The notes: generated by a model not told the origin, from the sequence alone. A stretch of 64,000 bases of DNA from Mesorhizobium sp. Root102 (GCF_001425625.1 NZ_LMCP01000001.1:373430-437429), one strand, 5' to 3'. Positions 17,691 to 26,340 are shown, counted from the first letter of the stretch. Program-made: numbers and translations.

Positions 17691-18482
17691 ATGGCCGAGC
17701 CGCTGATCCGCATGCAGAACATCCGCAAGTCCTATGGCCGCGTGCAGGCGCTGGAGGATGCCAATTTCCACGTCAATGAGCGCGAGATCGTCGGCCTGCT
17801 CGGCGACAATGGCGCCGGCAAGTCGACGCTGATCAAGGTGCTTTCGGGTGCGGTCCCGCTGACCAGCGGCGACATCTTCATCCGCGGCAAGAGGGTGAAT
17901 TTGCGCAGCACTAGCGACGCCATCGCCCAAGGCATCGAGACGATCTACCAGGACTCGGCACTGGTCACGCAACTGTCGATCGCCCGCAATCTGTTCCTCG
18001 GGCGCGAACCGATCAAGCCGCCGCGCTTCCTCAACCGGATGGACCAGGACGCCATGAACGTGGTCGCCCGCGACCTGCTCAAGCAGGTCGGCATCTCCAA
18101 GAACATCCCGCCGACGACGCCGATCGGCTCGCTGTCCGGCGGCGAGCGCCAGGCGGTGGCGATCGCGCGCGCCATGCATTTCGACAGCGACCTGATCATC
18201 TTGGACGAGCCCACCAACAATCTCGGCGTCGCCGAGACACAGGGCGTGCTGAGTTTCGTGCGTAACGCCCGCGATTCCGGCCATTCCTGCATTTTCATCG
18301 CGCACAACATTCACCATGTCTTCCAGGTGGTCGACCGCATCGTCGTCATGCGCCGGGGCAAGGTGGTCGCCGACGACATCGACCCGAAGAAAACCAGCGT
18401 GGCGGAGGTCGAGCGGATCATCACCGGCATGTCGGACAAGGAAATCCGCGATGCCATCGCCGATGGCAAGCCATCGCACTGA
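17691..18482 (+). CDS. Sugar ABC transporter ATP-binding protein, single domain (FrcA-like)
   Basis: 263 residues with one intact ABC domain: Walker A GDNGAGKST (~39-47), signature LSGGERQ, Walker B IILDEPTNNLGVAETQG, and switch His in FIAHNIHH. Length and the DEPTNNLGV stretch resemble FrcA. It completes the importer at 15644-17687. The LacI gene follows 124 bp later and may be in the same unit or have its own promoter in the duplicated region. Confidence 0.88.
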   Translation: MAEPLIRMQNIRKSYGRVQALEDANFHVNEREIVGLLGDNGAGKSTLIKVLSGAVPLTSGDIFIRGKRVNLRSTSDAIAQGIETIYQDSALVTQLSIARNLFLGREPIKPPRFLNRMDQDAMNVVARDLLKQVGISKNIPPTTPIGSLSGGERQAVAIARAMHFDSDLIILDEPTNNLGVAETQGVLSFVRNARDSGHSCIFIAHNIHHVFQVVDRIVVMRRGKVVADDIDPKKTSVAEVERIITGMSDKEIRDAIADGKPSH

Positions 18483-18543
18483 CTATCGGGTGATGGGCGG
18501 CAATCAAACCGTCACCTCAAATCGCATCGCTTATCGGCGCATA

Positions 18544-18649
18544 GGGTTGCGGCATGAAAGCCACCGTCTCGGATATCGCCCGCAATTGCGGGCTGTGGGT
18601 TGCGGCATGAAAGCCACCGTCGCCGATATCGCCCGCAGCTGCGGACTGT
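18544..18649 (+). repeat. 53-bp imperfect tandem duplication spanning the lacI start codon
   Basis: Two direct copies, 18544-18596 and 18597-18649, differ at 5 of 53 positions. Each begins GGGTTGCGGC-ATG and encodes MKATV(S/A)DIAR(N/S)CGL. Because 53 is not a multiple of three, the upstream copy (ATG 18554) runs into TGA (18608-18610) after 18 codons, overlapping the true ATG at 18607. The upstream copy thus makes a short leader ORF whose stop overlaps the regulator's start. Confidence 0.85.
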
Positions 18650-19629
18650 CGACCGCAACGGTCGACAGGGCGCTCAACAACCGGCCGGGTGCGAGTGCGG
18701 CCAACCGGCAGCGCGTCATGGAGGCGGCCAAGCAGCTCGGCTACCTGCCGGTCGCCGATCAGGTGACGCTGCCGTCACGGCCCGCCCATCTCGAATTCCT
18801 GCTGCCCATCGGCAGCAATGCGTTCATGCGCGATCTCGCCGGGCATATCGAGGACTATGCCGCGCGCCTGCCGCTCGTCGCCTCGTGCCGGGTCCACAAC
18901 CTTGCCGGTATCTCGCCGAACGCACTGCAGACAGCCGTCGAAAACCTGTCGCTCAGGGCCAATGGTGTCGGTGTCATCGCCGTCGATCATCCGCGCACAC
19001 GCAACATCCTGCGCGACATCGTCGACGCCGGCATGCGCCTGGTGACGCTGGTGTCCGACGTTCCGGCGGCGCCGCGATCGGCGTATGTCGGCATCGACAA
19101 CCGGGGGGCGGGACGAACGGCGGCGCTGTTGATGGGACGCTTCCTTGGCGGTCGCACCGGCCATCTGGCGATGGTCGTCGGCTCGCGCTCCTATCGCGGC
19201 CACGAGGAACGCGAAATGGGTTTCCGCTCCGTGCTCAATGAAGAGTTCCCCAACCTGACGGTTAGCAGCGCCGTCGAGATCAACGACGAGCCCGACGTCA
19301 GCTACACCGAGACCATGAAGGCGCTGCACAACGAGCCTGAGCTGCTCGGCATCTATTGCGTCGGAGCCGGACACTCGGGCATTGCAAAGGCGATCCGGGA
19401 AGCCAGGCCGAACCGCAAGCCGGTGTTCATCTGCCACGACTTGACGAAGGACACACGGGGCCACCTCGTCGACGACCTGCTCGATGTCGTCATCGACCAG
19501 AATGCCCGGCTGATCGCGGAACAGTCAGTCATTCGCCTGCTCGGCTCGATTGCGTCCTCCGCACCCTATCTGACGCGGAAGTTCATCGAACCGCGCTTGA
19601 TCTTCAGGGAAAACGTGCCGGTGCAGTGA
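18607..19629 (+). CDS. LacI family transcriptional regulator
   Basis: 340 residues: N-terminal LacI helix-turn-helix (VADIARSCGLSTATVDRALNNRPG, ~4-28) with the hinge region after it, then a class I periplasmic-binding-like effector domain (~60-335). It lies downstream of the Frc-like importer and probably controls it in response to a sugar. The start is set at 18607, where the HTH begins at residue 4; the in-frame extension upstream has no domain. The duplicated start region (18544-18649) could alter its translation. Confidence 0.87.
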   Translation: MKATVADIARSCGLSTATVDRALNNRPGASAANRQRVMEAAKQLGYLPVADQVTLPSRPAHLEFLLPIGSNAFMRDLAGHIEDYAARLPLVASCRVHNLAGISPNALQTAVENLSLRANGVGVIAVDHPRTRNILRDIVDAGMRLVTLVSDVPAAPRSAYVGIDNRGAGRTAALLMGRFLGGRTGHLAMVVGSRSYRGHEEREMGFRSVLNEEFPNLTVSSAVEINDEPDVSYTETMKALHNEPELLGIYCVGAGHSGIAKAIREARPNRKPVFICHDLTKDTRGHLVDDLLDVVIDQNARLIAEQSVIRLLGSIASSAPYLTRKFIEPRLIFRENVPVQ

Positions 19630-19712
19630 GGTGGGCGGCCCCGGCAAAGCCTGTTTCCAGATTTGTAAGACAATTGACCCGGCGAATCTGCACAGCAGCT
19701 ATGCACAATTCA

Positions 19713-19741
19713 TTGTTGCCGAATCATTGGGCAACTCATAG
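19713..19741 (+). promoter_or_regulatory. Candidate promoter of the CUCCUCCC sRNA
   Basis: TTGTTG (19713-19718), 17-bp spacer, TCATAG (19736-19741), placing a start near 19748, just ahead of the first hairpin. The -10 is a moderate match only. Confidence 0.4.
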
Positions 19742-19745
19742 GTTT

Positions 19746-19866
19746 TGGTTGTCGGCCATCTACTCCTCCCAGATGCGATGCCGACGCTGAATGGGGTGCA
19801 CCTCCTCCCGCGCCACATTCGAAATCGAGCCCGCTGCCACCTCCTCCCGGCAGCGGGCTTTTTTCG
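19746..19866 (+). ncRNA. Anti-Shine-Dalgarno (CCUCCUCCC-motif) small RNA, cuckoo/CcsR type
   Basis: Hairpin 1 spans 19751-19785: GTCGGC/GCCGAC closing an inner CATCT/AGATG stem with ACTCCTCCC in the loop. A second CCTCCTCCC is at 19801-19809 in weakly structured sequence. Hairpin 2 (19829-19858) has a 10-bp perfect stem, GCCCGCTGCC/GGCAGCGGGC, with a third CCTCCTCCC in its loop and a T6 run behind it, so it is also the terminator. Loop-displayed CUCCUCCC in hairpin and terminator is the hallmark of the CcsR/cuckoo sRNAs of Rhodobacter and rhizobia, which can pair with GGAGGAGG ribosome sites. It lies between lacI and the convergent TetR gene. Ends are approximate. Confidence 0.72.
19829..19864 (+). 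terminator. Rho-independent terminator of the sRNA
   Basis: Stem GCCCGCTGCC (19829-19838) / GGCAGCGGGC (19849-19858) followed by six T. It would also stop read-through from lacI. Confidence 0.85.
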
Positions 19867-19962
19867 TTCAGCCGTCGGGAATTCCGGTGCCGCCCTGCGC
19901 CAAGGGGGCGCTAGGAATCCCTCGGTCGCAGACCGGCAAATCGCCAACAGTCGCGGCGGATT

Positions 19963-20556
19963 TCAACCGGCGGCGGTGCCCCGGAAGGATACGATCAACC
20001 CTTCGGCCATGCGCACGAACTGCGTGCTCGGACCTTCGGTACCCACGGTCTGCACGCTGACACGCGCACCCTCGAACAGCAGCGACAGCGTATCGGCGAG
20101 CAGCTCGGCCTGACCAATGCCGGCATCCCGACATAACGTCACAAGGCGCGCGCGCTGGGCTTCCTTGAGCTCCTTGATCACCAGCCTGGCCGGATGGTCC
20201 GGCTCGGTCAGCTCAGCGGCGGCATTGGCCATGTCACAGCCACGGCCGTCAGCATTGAGCATGGCAGCCGCCTTGCGAACCCAGGCGTGCACTTGCGCAA
20301 GCTTGTCACCAGGAAATTCGGCCTCGAATGCATCCCACATGGCGCCGGCCTTAGCCGCATTGGCGCGCAGACATTCGACGATCAGCTCGTCCTTGGATTC
20401 GAAGTGACGGTAGAGCGTCATCTTGTTCGTGCCGGCAGCTTCGGTGATAGCATCGACGCCGACGCCCTTGATGCCATGCTTGTGGAACATGTCGCGTGCC
20501 GTCTCCAGGATTCGATCCCGGGGACGTGAGCGCTCCACGACGCCGTCTGTCATCAT
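19963..20556 (-). CDS. TetR family transcriptional regulator of the RND pump
   Basis: 197 residues with a TetR helix-turn-helix at ~10-55 (RILETARDMFHKHGIKGVGVDAITEAAGTNKMTLYRHFESKDEL) and a helical ligand domain. The ATG at 20556 follows AAAGGAG; a second ATG at 20553 is the next codon. It is divergent from the efflux locus, and the gap holds two copies of GTTAC-N6-GTAAC, very probably its operators. The likely role is repressor of itself and the pump, released by a pump substrate. Confidence 0.88.
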   Translation of the reverse strand: MMTDGVVERSRPRDRILETARDMFHKHGIKGVGVDAITEAAGTNKMTLYRHFESKDELIVECLRANAAKAGAMWDAFEAEFPGDKLAQVHAWVRKAAAMLNADGRGCDMANAAAELTEPDHPARLVIKELKEAQRARLVTLCRDAGIGQAELLADTLSLLFEGARVSVQTVGTEGPSTQFVRMAEGLIVSFRGTAAG

Positions 20557-20603
20557 GATCTCCTTTCGTTTCCTAAAAACCACGGCCACCTCTTGACTAG
20601 GGT

Positions 20604-20644
20604 GTTACCGGTCTGTAACTATGCAAATGTTACTTACTGGTAAC
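20604..20644. promoter_or_regulatory. Twin TetR operator, two GTTAC-N6-GTAAC sites
   Basis: Site 1 is 20604-20619 and site 2 is 20629-20644, identical in arms and spacing, centre to centre 25 bp. The pair also forms a larger 45-bp dyad (GTGTTACC 20602-20609 / GGTAACAC 20639-20646). Location between tetR and the pump operon makes TetR the likely ligand. Confidence 0.75.
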
Positions 20645-20797
20645 ACCTATGTCGCCTTCCGTCAATAACAAGGCCGTGAACTGGTCCTGCCAGATCGGAA
20701 TGAGCGAAAAACTGCAATTCATGCGGCTCCGGCCGGTGAAGAGATGAAAAACGGTTCGCGAGCATGGGCTGCGAATCGACAGACAAGGAGCCGGCCA

Positions 20798-21049
20798 ATG
20801 CCCCAGCGCCGCGATCTTACCATAGATGAGGCCGTCCGGGATCCGATGATCCGGCTGGTCATGAAAGCAGATGGGGTCGACCCCCGCGCTTTCGAGAAGA
20901 TGCTTCGCTCGCTTGCCGATGGGCAGCGTGGCGAGGTGCCGTTGCTGCGGTCACGGGAAGCCTCCCGTGACGGGCACGGCCAGTTGTCCAGGGTTGCCAG
21001 CGCCTTCGGGCGGGCAAGAGCGGCCGGGGAGGCTTGCGTCTCGTGGTAA
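20798..21049 (+). CDS. Small conserved-looking protein upstream of the RND pump
   Basis: 83 residues from ATG 20798, which has a strong AAGGAG site six bases upstream. The N-terminal half (RRDLTIDEAVRDPMIRLVMKADGVDPRAFEKMLRSLA) looks like a real helical domain; the Arg-rich C-terminal half may be less constrained. The end overlaps the likely pump start (GTG 21043) by 7 bp, suggesting translational coupling. No signal peptide or membrane helix. Function not recognised. Confidence 0.6.
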   Translation: MPQRRDLTIDEAVRDPMIRLVMKADGVDPRAFEKMLRSLADGQRGEVPLLRSREASRDGHGQLSRVASAFGRARAAGEACVSW

Positions 21050-24000
21050 ACTTCTTCATCCACCGTCCGATCTTCGCCTCGGCGATCGCCATCATCATGG
21101 TGCTCGCCGGGACGATTTGTTATTTCCTGCTGCCCGTCTCGCAGTTTCCCGACATCACACCGCCGCAGGTCGTGGTCAGCGCCCATTATCCGGGCGCCAG
21201 CGCGCAAGTGGTGGCCGACACGGTGACGACGCCGCTGGAGCAGCAGATCAACGGCGTGCAAGGCATGACCTACATGTCGTCGACGAGCTCCAATGACGGC
21301 TCCTCGACCATCACCATCACCTTCGATGTCGGTTATTCGCTGAGCACAGCAGCCGTCGACGTCCAGAACCGCGTCTCGCAGGCCGCCTCGTCGCTGCCGG
21401 CGATCGTCAACCAGGGCGGCGTGACGATCAAGAAACAGAACCCGAATTTCGTCCTCATCGTCAACCTGACCTCGCCCGACAGTTCGGTCGATCCGGTGGC
21501 ATTGAGCAACCTTGCCTATCTGCAGGTGGTCGATCCGCTGAAGCGGTTGCCCGGCGTCGGCGACGTGCAGATCTTCGGCGAGCGTCGCTATTCGATGCGC
21601 GTCTGGCTCGATCCCGACAAGCTCGCCAATCTCGGCATCACCGCAGTCGACGTCCAAAACGCCATCGCAGAGCAAAACGTCCAGGTGGCGGCCGGCAAGA
21701 TCGGCCAGTCGCCGGCTCCGGCCGGTACTGCCTTCGAGATGCAGGTCAATGCCGTCGGCCGCTTGAGCGATCCCAAGGAATTCGGCGACATCGTCGTGCG
21801 CGCCAACACGGATACCGGCTCGCTGGTGCGACTGCGCGACGTTGCCCGCATCGAGCTCGGCGCGCTGCAATATTCGTCGTCGGCCTTCTTCGGCAAGGAT
21901 CCGACCGTGGTGCTCGCCGTCTACCAGATGCCCGGTTCCAACGCGCTCGATCTGCAGCAGCGCGTCAAGGACAAGATGCAGGAGCTTTCGGGACGGTTCC
22001 CGAAGGGCGTCTCCTATGCGATGCACTACGACACCACCCGCTTCGTCTCGGCGTCGATGCATGACGTGCTGATCACGCTTGGCGAAGCGCTGGTGCTGGT
22101 CGTCGCCGTGGTGTTCATCTTCCTGCAGAGCTGGCGCACGACAATCATCCCGACCATCGCCATTCCGGTGTCGCTGGTGGCGACGCTGGTCGTCATGGAG
22201 ATGCTCGGCTTCTCGCTCAACATGCTCTCCCTGCTCGGCATGGTGCTGGCGATTGGCCTGGTCGTCGACGATGCCATCGTCGTGGTGGAGAATGTCGAAC
22301 GACAGCTGGAGGCCGGGCTCAAGCCGCTCGCGGCGACGAAGGCCGCCATGGCCGAGGTCACCGGTCCGATCATCGCCACCACCGCCGTGCTGATGGCGGT
22401 GTTCGTGCCGGTCGCTTTCATTCCCGGCGTATCCGGCAAGCTCTACAACCAGTTCGCGCTGACGGTGGCGATTTCCGTCGGCATCTCCGCCTTCAACTCG
22501 CTGACGCTGAGCCCCGCGCTCAGTGCTGCCTTCCTGCGGCATCGCGGCGAGACGCAGTTCGCCCCGTTCCGCTGGTTCAACACCGGCTTCGACAGGCTGT
22601 CGCACGCCTATGCCAATGGCGTGCGCATTCTCATCCGCTTGCGCTGGATCATGCTCGGCCTGTTCGCGGCCGGACTGGTCGCCACCTACTTCGTCTGGCA
22701 ACGCCTGCCCTCGACCTTCCTTCCGGTCGAGGACCAGGGCTATTTCTTCGTCGTCATCCAGTTGCCCGACGGCGCGTCTCTGGAACGCACCGACGCGGTG
22801 GCGCAAAAGGCGCGCGACATCCTGCAGGCAACGCCCGGCGTCGACATTGTCGGCTCGATCAGCGGCCTGAACTTCCTGACCAGTGCCGCGCAATCGAACT
22901 CGGCGGTCGAATTTGCCATCCTGAAGCCCTGGGAGGAACGCGGCCCCGACCAGAGTGCCTCGAAGCTCGTCGCCGACGTACGCGGCAAGCTGATGCAGAT
23001 TCCGGAAGCCTTCGCGCTGAGCTTCGATCCGCCGTCGATACCGGGTATCGGCACCACGGGCGGCTTCGAATTCGTCGTCGAGGATCTCACCGGTCGCGGC
23101 AGTTCGGCCCTCAACGATGCCACGCAAGCGGTGATAGCCGAGGCGCGCAAGCAGCCGGAGATCAACCCGCAGCAGCTGTTCTCGCCATTCTCGACCTCGA
23201 CGCCGCAGTTCAACTACGACCTCGACCGCAGCAAGGCGAAACTGCTCGGCCTCAACCTGCCGGATGTGTTCAACACGCTGCAGATCTATCTCGGCTCGCT
23301 TTACGTGAACGACTTCAACCTGTTCGGCCGCACCTTCCGGGTGACCATCCAGGCCGACAAGGATGCACGTGCGGGTGCCGCCGACATTTCGCGGCTCTAT
23401 GTACGCAACGCCTCCGGCGGCATGGTGCCGCTCTCGACGCTGGGCAAACTCGTGCCCTTCGTCGGCCCGGAAACCGTACCGCACTACAACAACAACGCCT
23501 CGGCCTCGATCAACGGCGGTGCCGCACCGGGTTTCTCCTCGGGCCAGGCGGTCGCCGCCATGGAACGGGCCGCGGCCACCGCACTGCCCAGGGATTTCGG
23601 TTTCGAATGGACCGGCATCACCTTCCAGGAACTCAAGGCAGGATCGATCGCGTCCGTCGTCTTCGGCCTCGCTATCGTCTTCGTCTTCCTGATCCTGGCG
23701 GCGCAATATGAGAGCTGGGCGATGCCGTTCATGGTGCTGCTGGCGGTGCCGCTCGCACTGTTCGGCGCGTTCGTGGTGCTGTGGGTGCGTGGCATGCAGA
23801 TCGACGTCTACTCGCAGATCGGCTTCGTCATGCTGATCGGACTGGCGGCCAAGAACGCGATCCTGATCGTCGAGTTCGCCCGGCGACGGCGCGAAGAAGG
23901 CCTCAGTATCGTCGATGCGGCGATGGAAGCAGCACGGCTGCGGCTGCGGCCGATCCTGATGACGGCCTTCGCCTTCATCCTCGGCGTGCTGCCGCTGATG

Positions 24001-24219
24001 TTTGCGACCGGCGCCGGTGCGGCAAGCCGGCAGTCGATCGGCACCACCGTGTTTGGCGGCATGGTCGCGGCGACCATCCTGTCGCTGGTGTTCGTGCCGG
24101 TGTTCTACGCGGTCATCGAACAGCTGCGCGAACGCCGCGGCAATGACGAGCCCGCCTCTCAAGACAATGAACCAACTGCCGAACCCGCCTTCCCTCCCCT
24201 GGCGGAAGCGGCCGAATAA
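21043..24219 (+). CDS. RND multidrug efflux pump, inner-membrane transporter (AcrB/MexB-like, HAE1 family)
   Basis: About 1058 residues with 12 membrane helices and two large periplasmic loops. Proton-relay acids D409 and D410 in helix 4 (GLVVDDAIVVVENVER) and K937 in helix 10 (AAKNAILIVEF) match AcrB D407/D408/K940. I place the start at GTG 21043 (VVNFFIHRPIFASAI), ten bases after GGGGAGG; TTG 21034 is too close to that site. The adaptor gene follows 15 bp later, reversed from the usual adaptor-pump order. No outer-membrane TolC-type gene is linked, so a general one must serve. Confidence 0.93.
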   Translation: MVNFFIHRPIFASAIAIIMVLAGTICYFLLPVSQFPDITPPQVVVSAHYPGASAQVVADTVTTPLEQQINGVQGMTYMSSTSSNDGSSTITITFDVGYSLSTAAVDVQNRVSQAASSLPAIVNQGGVTIKKQNPNFVLIVNLTSPDSSVDPVALSNLAYLQVVDPLKRLPGVGDVQIFGERRYSMRVWLDPDKLANLGITAVDVQNAIAEQNVQVAAGKIGQSPAPAGTAFEMQVNAVGRLSDPKEFGDIVVRANTDTGSLVRLRDVARIELGALQYSSSAFFGKDPTVVLAVYQMPGSNALDLQQRVKDKMQELSGRFPKGVSYAMHYDTTRFVSASMHDVLITLGEALVLVVAVVFIFLQSWRTTIIPTIAIPVSLVATLVVMEMLGFSLNMLSLLGMVLAIGLVVDDAIVVVENVERQLEAGLKPLAATKAAMAEVTGPIIATTAVLMAVFVPVAFIPGVSGKLYNQFALTVAISVGISAFNSLTLSPALSAAFLRHRGETQFAPFRWFNTGFDRLSHAYANGVRILIRLRWIMLGLFAAGLVATYFVWQRLPSTFLPVEDQGYFFVVIQLPDGASLERTDAVAQKARDILQATPGVDIVGSISGLNFLTSAAQSNSAVEFAILKPWEERGPDQSASKLVADVRGKLMQIPEAFALSFDPPSIPGIGTTGGFEFVVEDLTGRGSSALNDATQAVIAEARKQPEINPQQLFSPFSTSTPQFNYDLDRSKAKLLGLNLPDVFNTLQIYLGSLYVNDFNLFGRTFRVTIQADKDARAGAADISRLYVRNASGGMVPLSTLGKLVPFVGPETVPHYNNNASASINGGAAPGFSSGQAVAAMERAAATALPRDFGFEWTGITFQELKAGSIASVVFGLAIVFVFLILAAQYESWAMPFMVLLAVPLALFGAFVVLWVRGMQIDVYSQIGFVMLIGLAAKNAILIVEFARRRREEGLSIVDAAMEAARLRLRPILMTAFAFILGVLPLMFATGAGAASRQSIGTTVFGGMVAATILSLVFVPVFYAVIEQLRERRGNDEPASQDNEPTAEPAFPPLAEAAE

Positions 24220-24234
24220 GATTGGAGACTAATC

Positions 24235-25386
24235 ATGCGTAAATGGAAAATCGCGTTGGGAACGGCTGTCGCGCTGGGTGCGATCTCGGTGGCCAGCGTC
24301 CACCTGCTCGACATGGGCAATCTCAGCCTCAATGCCGGCACGGCAGGCGCGGCGCCTGCTCCTGCGGCGTTCGTCATGCCGGTGCCGGTGGTCAGCGTCG
24401 TCAGAAAGACGATCCCGATCTATCTCGACTATGCCGCGCGGACGGAGCCTATCCGCAGCATCACCTTGCAGGCCAGGATTCCTGGCTATCTGCAGGAGCA
24501 GATCGCTGCTGACGGGGTCGACGTCCGGCAAGGCGATCTTCTTTACAAGATCTCACCGGACGACTTCCAGGCGGCTCTTGACCAAGCGAAGGCCCAGGTA
24601 CAGCGCGACACGGCGACGCTCGACTATGCCCGCTCCAGCCTTGGCCGCGGCACCGAGCTTGCCAAGAGCGGCTACCTCGCCAAGGACGGCTTCGACCAGC
24701 GCACCAGCACCTTGCGCGAAGCGCAGGCGTCGCTGGCGCTCAACCAGGCTGCCGTTAGAACGGCAGAGCTCAATCTGAGCTATGCCGAAATCCGCGCGCC
24801 GTTTGGCGGACGCCTGGGCCGCAACCAGGCCTCGGTCGGAACCCTGGTCAGCGTCGCCGGCACGGTGCTCAACACGCTGGTGCAGCTCGATCCGATCTAC
24901 GTCACCTTCAATCCGAGCGAGACGGATCTGGCCGAAATCGAGCAGGCCCGTGCGAACGGCCCGATCGAGGTCGAGGTCTTGCTTCCCGGCGAGACCGAGG
25001 CCAGCCAGAAGGGCGAACTCACCTTCATCGACAATTCGGTCGACCGTTCGACCGGCACGATCACGGCACGCGCCACGATCGGCAACGGCAAGTTCAAGCT
25101 GCTGCCTGGCCAGTATGTTCGGGTCCGGCTGCATGTGAGGCAGCAGGCCGACGCGCTGATGGTGCCGCAGACCGCGCTGGGCTCGAGCCAGCTCGGCAAA
25201 TATCTCTACGTCGTCGGCAAAGGCAACACGGTCGATCAACGGCTGGTCTCGCTCGGGCCGACGAGCGGCGATCAGGTGGCCATACTGAGCGGCGTCGCCG
25301 AGGGCGACCAGGTGATCACAGGCAATCTGCAGAAGATCGGCCCCGGAGCACCGGTGTCGCCGATGCCGGAAAAGCCGGCAACCTGA
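24235..25386 (+). CDS. RND efflux periplasmic adaptor (membrane fusion protein)
   Basis: 383 residues: one N-terminal anchor or signal segment (~8-26), a beta-barrel/lipoyl region (TLQARIPGYLQEQIAADGVDVRQGDLLYKI, ~75-105), an alpha-hairpin (~110-170), the second lipoyl half (LNLSYAEIRAPFGGRLG, ~178-195) and a C-terminal membrane-proximal domain. There is no lipobox cysteine, unlike the second adaptor at 60521. It bridges the pump at 21043 to an outer-membrane channel. The stop is 21 bp from the convergent LysR gene. Confidence 0.92.
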   Translation: MRKWKIALGTAVALGAISVASVHLLDMGNLSLNAGTAGAAPAPAAFVMPVPVVSVVRKTIPIYLDYAARTEPIRSITLQARIPGYLQEQIAADGVDVRQGDLLYKISPDDFQAALDQAKAQVQRDTATLDYARSSLGRGTELAKSGYLAKDGFDQRTSTLREAQASLALNQAAVRTAELNLSYAEIRAPFGGRLGRNQASVGTLVSVAGTVLNTLVQLDPIYVTFNPSETDLAEIEQARANGPIEVEVLLPGETEASQKGELTFIDNSVDRSTGTITARATIGNGKFKLLPGQYVRVRLHVRQQADALMVPQTALGSSQLGKYLYVVGKGNTVDQRLVSLGPTSGDQVAILSGVAEGDQVITGNLQKIGPGAPVSPMPEKPAT

Positions 25387-25407
25387 ACACCCCCGTCAGG
25401 TCCGGCT

Positions 25408-26340
25408 TCAGCGCGGCGCCCCGACCTTCCCACAGGTCGCGGGCGCCGTTTTCGTGAGCAGTTCCACCAGGCCGGCGACATCGGCGCGGTCGGCCTTGGC
25501 CGGCGGCATGAACGCGCAGTAGGGATGGCCGAGGCGAACCGATACGGGTGAGAGCTCGATCAGCCGCCCCGCTTCCAGATCGGCGCGAGCCATGACCCGC
25601 TGACCAAGCGCGATGCCCAGGCCCAACCTCGCCGAGGCGATCGCCAGGCTGGACAGGCCAACGCGACGCCCGTGCGACGGATCGGGTGAGCGGCTGCCGC
25701 CGGAGGCCGCGAACCAATCCGCCCAAGTCGGGTGCGAGGCATAGTTCGGCCCCCAATTGGTGTGGATGAATTGGCTCTCGTGCAGATCGGCCAGACTGGG
25801 ATCGCCATTGCCGTGCCGGCGCCAGAATTCCGGCGCGCAGACGGGCAGGACGTCGTCGTGGACGAGACGGACGAGCTTCAATCCGGGATAGTGATAGTCG
25901 CCATAGCTGATGCGCAGATCGATGTTCTGGCGCATCAGGTCGACCGGGTCGTCCTCGACCCGAACGTCGATCGCCATCTGCGGGAAGGCATCGAGAAGCA
26001 TCGCCAGCCTCGGCGCCAGCCACAGTTCGGCCAGCGAGAACGGCACGCTGACGACCAGACGCGTCCGCAAGCCGCCCTCCAGCATGCGCCGGCCTATGGC
26101 GGCGATGTCGCCCAAAGCCTTCGCTGTCTGCGGATAGATGGCGTGGCCGGCGTCGGTGAGCGCGATGCGGTTGCCGCTGCGCACGAACAGCTGCTTGCCG
26201 AACCAGGTTTCGAGATTGCGGATCTGCTGGCTGACCGCCGCCGACGACACGCCGAGTTCAGAGGCGGCCAGAGTGAAGCTGCCGGCACGCGCCGCAACCT
26301 CGAAAGCCTTGATCGCATTCAGCGGGGGCAGGCGTTCCAT
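25408..26340 (-). CDS. LysR family transcriptional regulator (GcvA-like)
   Basis: 310 residues with N-terminal winged HTH (LNAIKAFEVAARAGSFTLAASELGVSSAAVSQQIRNLE, ~7-45) and a C-terminal periplasmic-binding-like effector domain. The phrase PPLNAIKAFEVAAR is typical of the GcvA branch. A strong GGAGGGG site precedes the ATG. It is divergent from the 2OG/Fe(II) oxygenase gene with about 100 bp between, the classical LysR arrangement, so it probably activates that gene. Confidence 0.9.
   Translation of the reverse strand: MERLPPLNAIKAFEVAARAGSFTLAASELGVSSAAVSQQIRNLETWFGKQLFVRSGNRIALTDAGHAIYPQTAKALGDIAAIGRRMLEGGLRTRLVVSVPFSLAELWLAPRLAMLLDAFPQMAIDVRVEDDPVDLMRQNIDLRISYGDYHYPGLKLVRLVHDDVLPVCAPEFWRRHGNGDPSLADLHESQFIHTNWGPNYASHPTWADWFAASGGSRSPDPSHGRRVGLSSLAIASARLGLGIALGQRVMARADLEAGRLIELSPVSVRLGHPYCAFMPPAKADRADVAGLVELLTKTAPATCGKVGAPR

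Noticed and set aside
18554..18610. Upstream ATG as the true lacI start
   Set aside because: It reaches a stop after 18 codons because the duplicated unit is 53 bp; the second copy's ATG (18607) opens the full gene.
20719..24162. Very long open frame on the minus strand (over 1100 codons) opposite the RND pump
   Set aside because: Composition is dominated by Arg, His, Gln, Asp and Gly with no domain; it mirrors the pump gene on the plus strand, a known effect in GC-rich DNA.
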